Of a DNA stretch of 6,551 bases, positions 4,949 to 6,551 are shown in pieces (position 1 is the first letter of the stretch; the number at the start of each line of letters is the position of its first letter). The notes beneath the pieces are model-generated. The model did not search any database, was not told where the DNA came from, and saw nothing but the letters and a program-made list of their open reading frames with translations. A program made the position numbers and the translations under genes. The DNA comes from Acidobacteriota bacterium. Its GTDB lineage: Bacteria; Actinomycetota; Acidimicrobiia; Spongiisociales; UBA5794. The stretch spans positions 1 through 6,551 of the forward strand of contig SMXV01000105.1 of assembly GCA_004356175.1 (NCBI GenBank), in the 5' to 3' direction.

Positions 4949-6551
4949 AGAGAATGATGAATAAGACGGTGATCACTACGACCCCGACAAAACTGAATGC
5001 GGCGTACTGCTGGATACGCCCCGTGAACGATTTTCTCAAACTGCTTCCCATGCCATCGATCCCAGCACCTATCTTGTTGTAGAAACCGTCGACCACGTTC
5101 TGATCGAAGACTCTGACACCTTTGGCAATACCGATCATGCCTCCCCCAACAAGGTTGACAACACCGTCAACGACGTGCATGTCCCACCACAGGATTACGC
5201 GGGCCGCGGGACCCATGATCGGTCGAACAATCGCGACCGTGTAGAAGTCATCGATGTAGTACAGGTTCTCGAACAACGGCCACAGAACTGGGATACGGAA
5301 CGTGTCGCGCTCTGCCTGGGTCTCCTTGTCCTTGCCGTATATCCACCAGCCAATACCGGCACCGGCGAGGACCACAGGTGTCACAATTGCTATAAGAGCC
5401 CAATCGAGCCCCTCAGCATGGTGGTCCCCCATGCCTGTCAGCGGGTTGCGCGTTGCGAGCCATGTCGTGAAACCGGTGTAGACGCCGGGCAAGTTCACCC
5501 AACCTGCGGCAGCGGAAAAGAACGCCAAGCCGATGAGTGGGTACGTCATCATCTTGGGCGATTCGTGTGGTGTTGCCTCACCCTTGTACTCACCGAAGAA
5601 AGTCAGCGCAACGAGCCTGGCCATGTAGAAAGCGGTGATGAAGGCTCCGACAACGCCGAGGATGAGAATGAAGTTTGCGATGTTCTGACCCTCCTCACCG
5701 GCGAACTTGATGGAGGCCAGAATTTCGTCCTTGGAGAAGAAACCGGCGAATGGGAAGATCCCGATGAGAGCCAGCGTGCCAATGATGAATGTCCAGAAGG
5801 TGATCGGCATCTTCTTTCGCAGCCCACCCATGTCAGACATGTTGTTCGAATGCACCGCGTGGATGACCGATCCGGCACCAAGAAAGAGAAGTGCCTTGAA
5901 AAAGGCGTGTGTGAAGAGGTGGAACAGCCCGGCGGTGTATGCCCCCGCACCCATGGCAGCGACCATGTATCCGAGCTGGGAGACCGTCGAATATGCAAGA
6001 ACTTTCTTGATGTCCTTCTGCACAATGGCGAGGAAACCAGCGATGAAGAGCGTGAGCCCACCCACGACGATAATGATGTTGCGGACGTCCCCTGCGAATA
6101 TTCCTGCCTCGTCGATGTAGAAAGGGAAGAGTCGACCGAGCAGATAGACACCCGCAGTAACCATCGTTGCAGCGTGCATCAGTGCCGAGACGGGTGTTGG
6201 TCCTGCCATGGCATCAGGGAGCCAGACGTGGAGTGGGAACTGCGCAGACTTGCCCATTGCACCTATGAAGAGCAGGAGGCCGGCCCAGAACGCGTACTGG
6301 CTCAGCGCACCCTCCTCACCACGCACGACAACATCGATCACATCGTTGAACCTGAACGACCCGACGGAGACCGCCATGATGATGACTCCGAGGAAGAGGC
6401 CTGCGTCCGCGACCTTGTTCACCATGAACGCCTTGTTCGCAGCATCGACGTTGTCGAAACTCTCCCAGTAGTGGCCGATCAGCAGATACGACGAGACACC
6501 GACAAGCTCCCAGCCGACGATCAGTTGGATGAGGTTTGGTGCAGAGACCAG
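4947..6551 (-). CDS. nuoL: NADH-quinone oxidoreductase subunit L, N terminus beyond the right edge
   Basis: This is the distal proton-pumping subunit of complex I, including the long lateral helix that runs along the membrane arm. The frame is open to the window edge, so 534 C-terminal residues are visible. By alignment to E. coli NuoL about 130 residues are missing; the Met at 6425 is internal. Visible residues (numbered from the edge) include GWELVGVSSYLLIGHYW (13-29) with E15 (E. coli E144) and D49 in VNKVADAGLF (D178). K101 in MGKSAQFPLHVWLPDAM corresponds to K229, and H126 in ALMHAATMV to H254. H211, H215 and K219 lie in FHLFTHAFFKALLFL (TM10), and K274-D275 in FFSKDEIL (TM12; K399-D400). 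Residues 422-510 are the lateral-helix region and 515-534 the last membrane anchor. The stop is TAG. All pump residues I can check are present. Confidence 0.97.
   Translation of the reverse strand: MVSAPNLIQLIVGWELVGVSSYLLIGHYWESFDNVDAANKAFMVNKVADAGLFLGVIIMAVSVGSFRFNDVIDVVVRGEEGALSQYAFWAGLLLFIGAMGKSAQFPLHVWLPDAMAGPTPVSALMHAATMVTAGVYLLGRLFPFYIDEAGIFAGDVRNIIIVVGGLTLFIAGFLAIVQKDIKKVLAYSTVSQLGYMVAAMGAGAYTAGLFHLFTHAFFKALLFLGAGSVIHAVHSNNMSDMGGLRKKMPITFWTFIIGTLALIGIFPFAGFFSKDEILASIKFAGEEGQNIANFILILGVVGAFITAFYMARLVALTFFGEYKGEATPHESPKMMTYPLIGLAFFSAAAGWVNLPGVYTGFTTWLATRNPLTGMGDHHAEGLDWALIAIVTPVVLAGAGIGWWIYGKDKETQAERDTFRIPVLWPLFENLYYIDDFYTVAIVRPIMGPAARVILWWDMHVVDGVVNLVGGGMIGIAKGVRVFDQNVVDGFYNKIGAGIDGMGSSLRKSFTGRIQQYAAFSFVGVVVITVLFIIL

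Noticed and set aside
5603..6151. Minus-strand 182-codon Ser-rich frame within nuoL.
   Set aside because: It is an out-of-frame shadow of nuoL, whose own frame carries every conserved pump residue.
1819..6551. A novel system hidden within the long membrane-protein block, for example an Mrp antiporter or a hydrogenase instead of complex I.
   Set aside because: The gene order L-M-N and the subunit-specific residues (NuoL lateral helix, NuoM TM12 Glu, NuoN TM12 Lys) identify ordinary complex I subunits.

Overview
This window looks like an ordinary bacterial chromosome segment carrying the distal end of a respiratory complex I (NADH:quinone oxidoreductase, nuo) operon, plus two short accessory genes and the edge of a fifth gene. 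Base composition is moderately GC-rich by eye. The protein style of NuoL/M/N, and the pairing of -10 boxes set 6-7 nt before ATG (leaderless-type promoters), suggest an actinobacterium, possibly from the Acidimicrobiia. That placement is an inference from style; no marker gene is present to prove it.

Layout, left to right. Positions 1-23 hold the first codons of an unidentified minus-strand gene, with its own Shine-Dalgarno sequence (31-37) and a plausible promoter (46-74). A perfect 10-bp hairpin (116-141) separates it from the next minus-strand gene at 246-1292, a MidA/NDUFAF7-type (DUF185) SAM-dependent methyltransferase. In mitochondria this family methylates a complex I subunit. A 23-bp gap with two overlapping divergent -10 boxes separates it from a plus-strand HIT-family nucleotide-binding protein (1316-1804). 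That gene converges, with only 14 bp between stop codons, on nuoN (1819-3336). nuoN is preceded on the minus strand by nuoM (3338-4933) and nuoL (4947 to beyond the right edge). The nuo order in the direction of transcription is L-M-N, as in the standard 14-gene operon, and N is the last gene.

How they work together. NuoL, NuoM and NuoN are the three antiporter-like membrane subunits that pump protons across the cytoplasmic membrane, driven by NADH oxidation in the peripheral arm. All the charged residues expected for pumping are visible in the parts present. The junctions are tight: 13 nt for L-M and 1 nt for M-N, each with a strong Shine-Dalgarno sequence embedded in the end of the preceding gene, which implies coupled translation. 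The MidA homologue close to the operon is suggestive of a complex I assembly role, but this is inference. I found no mobile element, CRISPR array, RNA gene or unrecognised multi-gene system here.
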